DNA of 51,678 bases from Anaerolineae bacterium (GTDB lineage Bacteria > Chloroflexota > Anaerolineae > B4-G1 > SLSP01). The notes beneath the pieces were generated by a model that was not told the DNA's origin, did no database searches, and worked only from the letters and a program-made list of their open reading frames with translations. The first letter of the stretch is position 1, and every line of letters starts with the position of its first letter. Positions 50,945 through 51,678 of this stretch are shown here, piece by piece. A program made the position numbers and the translations under genes. The stretch is taken from contig JAFGFI010000269.1 in the NCBI GenBank assembly GCA_016931185.1, positions 1-51,678 on the forward strand. The letters run 5' to 3'.

Positions 50945-51678
50945 TTATATCTCCACAGTAAGACGCCGTTTGGCTAAATCGACATATTTTTGTTCGATGT
51001 CAATACCTATATATTGGCGATTTTCTTTTAGTGCGGCTATAGCCGTTGTCCCACTTCCCATAAAGCAATCAAGCACTATGTCCTGTGGATCAGTCAAAAG
51101 TCGAATTACTCTTCGTGGTAATTCGAGTGGGAATTTAGCTTCGTGATCATTATTCACTCGTACCGACGGAAAAGTCCAGACCCCTCTGGATCCCCAATCA
51201 CGCCACTCCTCACGCTTTAATCTACGGCGATCAATTTTAGTCACGCCAGGCTTCCATAGAAAATACAGGTATTCAAATTCGTCTACCGCTCGATATGATA
51301 GACTTGCCCAACGCGAATTCTCCCAGGCCGCATCCTTGTGCCATATCCGGCGATCATAAATATAGAATCCCCCTGCTAAGGCCCAATCTTCAATTAGTCC
51401 CCCAACAATTTTGACCCTGGTCTGGACGTCATATTTACCGCCACGTATGTTATTACCATGCAACCGCCGATCAACTGTTTGTTCACTGCACCCTAGTAAC
51501 TCCGCTATTTGATAACGATTATAATTAGGGTGTGTTTGCATTGCCTGTAAAACATCTTCTCTGGTAACTGATGAACGTTGCCGGCTGACCACATGCGCTT
51601 GAATACGAGGCATAGTATCATCTTTGAAAACCAAAATATCAGCAATATTGATTACTAAAAATCCCCCCGGTTTAAGAA
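50945..51678 (-). CDS. DNA methyltransferase of the SfiI-like system, 5' end off the window
   Basis: The frame is open to the right edge: 244 codons are visible, beginning LKPGGFLVINIADI, the segment that normally follows the catalytic S/DPPY motif, so motif IV and the true start lie beyond 51678. A TTG at 51634 is not the real start. Next comes a helix-turn-helix stretch (YNRYQIAELLGCSEQTVDRRL), then IRGGKYD and RRIWHKDAAW, then FLWKPG, KFPLELPRRVIRLLTDP and motif I DCFMGSGTTAIAA with YIGIDIEQKYVD. This is the beta-class order of amino-methyltransferases (motif IV before motif I), making N4-cytosine or N6-adenine. A helix-turn-helix between motif IV and the rest is unusual and might give autoregulation of the pair. 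Confidence 0.88.
   Translation of the reverse strand, partial: LKPGGFLVINIADILVFKDDTMPRIQAHVVSRQRSSVTREDVLQAMQTHPNYNRYQIAELLGCSEQTVDRRLHGNNIRGGKYDVQTRVKIVGGLIEDWALAGGFYIYDRRIWHKDAAWENSRWASLSYRAVDEFEYLYFLWKPGVTKIDRRRLKREEWRDWGSRGVWTFPSVRVNNDHEAKFPLELPRRVIRLLTDPQDIVLDCFMGSGTTAIAALKENRQYIGIDIEQKYVDLAKRRLTVEI

Noticed and set aside
51601..51634. Taking TTG 51634 as the methyltransferase start (229 aa)
   Set aside because: The frame stays open to the window edge and encodes the conserved LKPGGFLVINIAD segment, so the real start is outside.

Overview
The window looks like chromosomal DNA of an uncultivated Chloroflexota bacterium (Anaerolineae or Caldilineae type). The evidence is a set of large secreted surface proteins built of DUF11 or PA14 repeats, two of them with the C-terminal tail (Y/F)xLPhhh(K/R) that is common in secreted proteins of this phylum, the TadE/TadG pair, and the general gene content. 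No rRNA, tRNA, CRISPR array, transposase or integrase was seen. The lineage call is inference.

Layout. 0-9.4 kb (+ strand): secreted Asp-box protein, a membrane-anchored unknown, TadE- and TadG-like pilus proteins, and a large DUF11 surface protein flanked by two paralogous multi-pass membrane proteins; strong hairpin terminators separate the units. 9.4-16.2 kb (-): GNAT-like protein, M28 peptidase and DNA polymerase III alpha with an unusually long repeat-built linker. 16.5-17.3 kb (+): glutaredoxin and a ferredoxin-thioredoxin reductase/rubredoxin fusion, translationally coupled. 17.4-35.5 kb (-): nadD, a molybdenum hydroxylase (xanthine dehydrogenase type) whose two genes are separated by a D12-class DNA methyltransferase, a remnant of a NotI-like endonuclease and a nucleoside-phosphorylase-like protein; then GT2, a PLP enzyme, VanZ, a methyltransferase, threonine synthase, carbamate kinase, a YgeW-like carbamoyltransferase, an ATCase-like carbamoyltransferase, a GntR/UTRA regulator and a pRiA4b-like protein. 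The hydroxylase, two carbamoyltransferases and carbamate kinase recall the purine/ureide catabolic clusters of the YgeW type: carbamoyl phosphate made by reverse carbamoyl transfer would give ATP through carbamate kinase. 35.5-42.8 kb (+): a five-PA14 surface protein, then an acyl-CoA synthetase pair (SucC fused to an Fe-S domain, and SucD), a citryl-CoA-lyase-like protein and an HD protein.

42.8-51.7 kb is accessory and defence-like: an orphan DUF433 antitoxin-like protein, a zinc-ribbon protein, a 1556-aa Mrr-type nuclease/STAND NTPase that resembles antiviral Avs proteins, a hemolysin-III-type membrane protein, a JetD-like Toprim protein without JetABC, and a SfiI-family restriction-modification pair whose methyltransferase runs off the right edge.

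Two kinds of non-coding structure stand out. Heptamer-periodic, often inverted, short repeats occupy many gene junctions between 9.4 and 42.2 kb, contain several stop codons, and appear to have been captured as coding sequence in the sucC/ferredoxin fusion linker and the dnaE linker. A separate composite element of about 100 nt with two hairpins occurs twice (2151 and 35567); the second copy lies beside a cluster of DnaA-box-like sites in the only long divergent gap, where gene polarity switches, so a replication origin there is possible but unproven.
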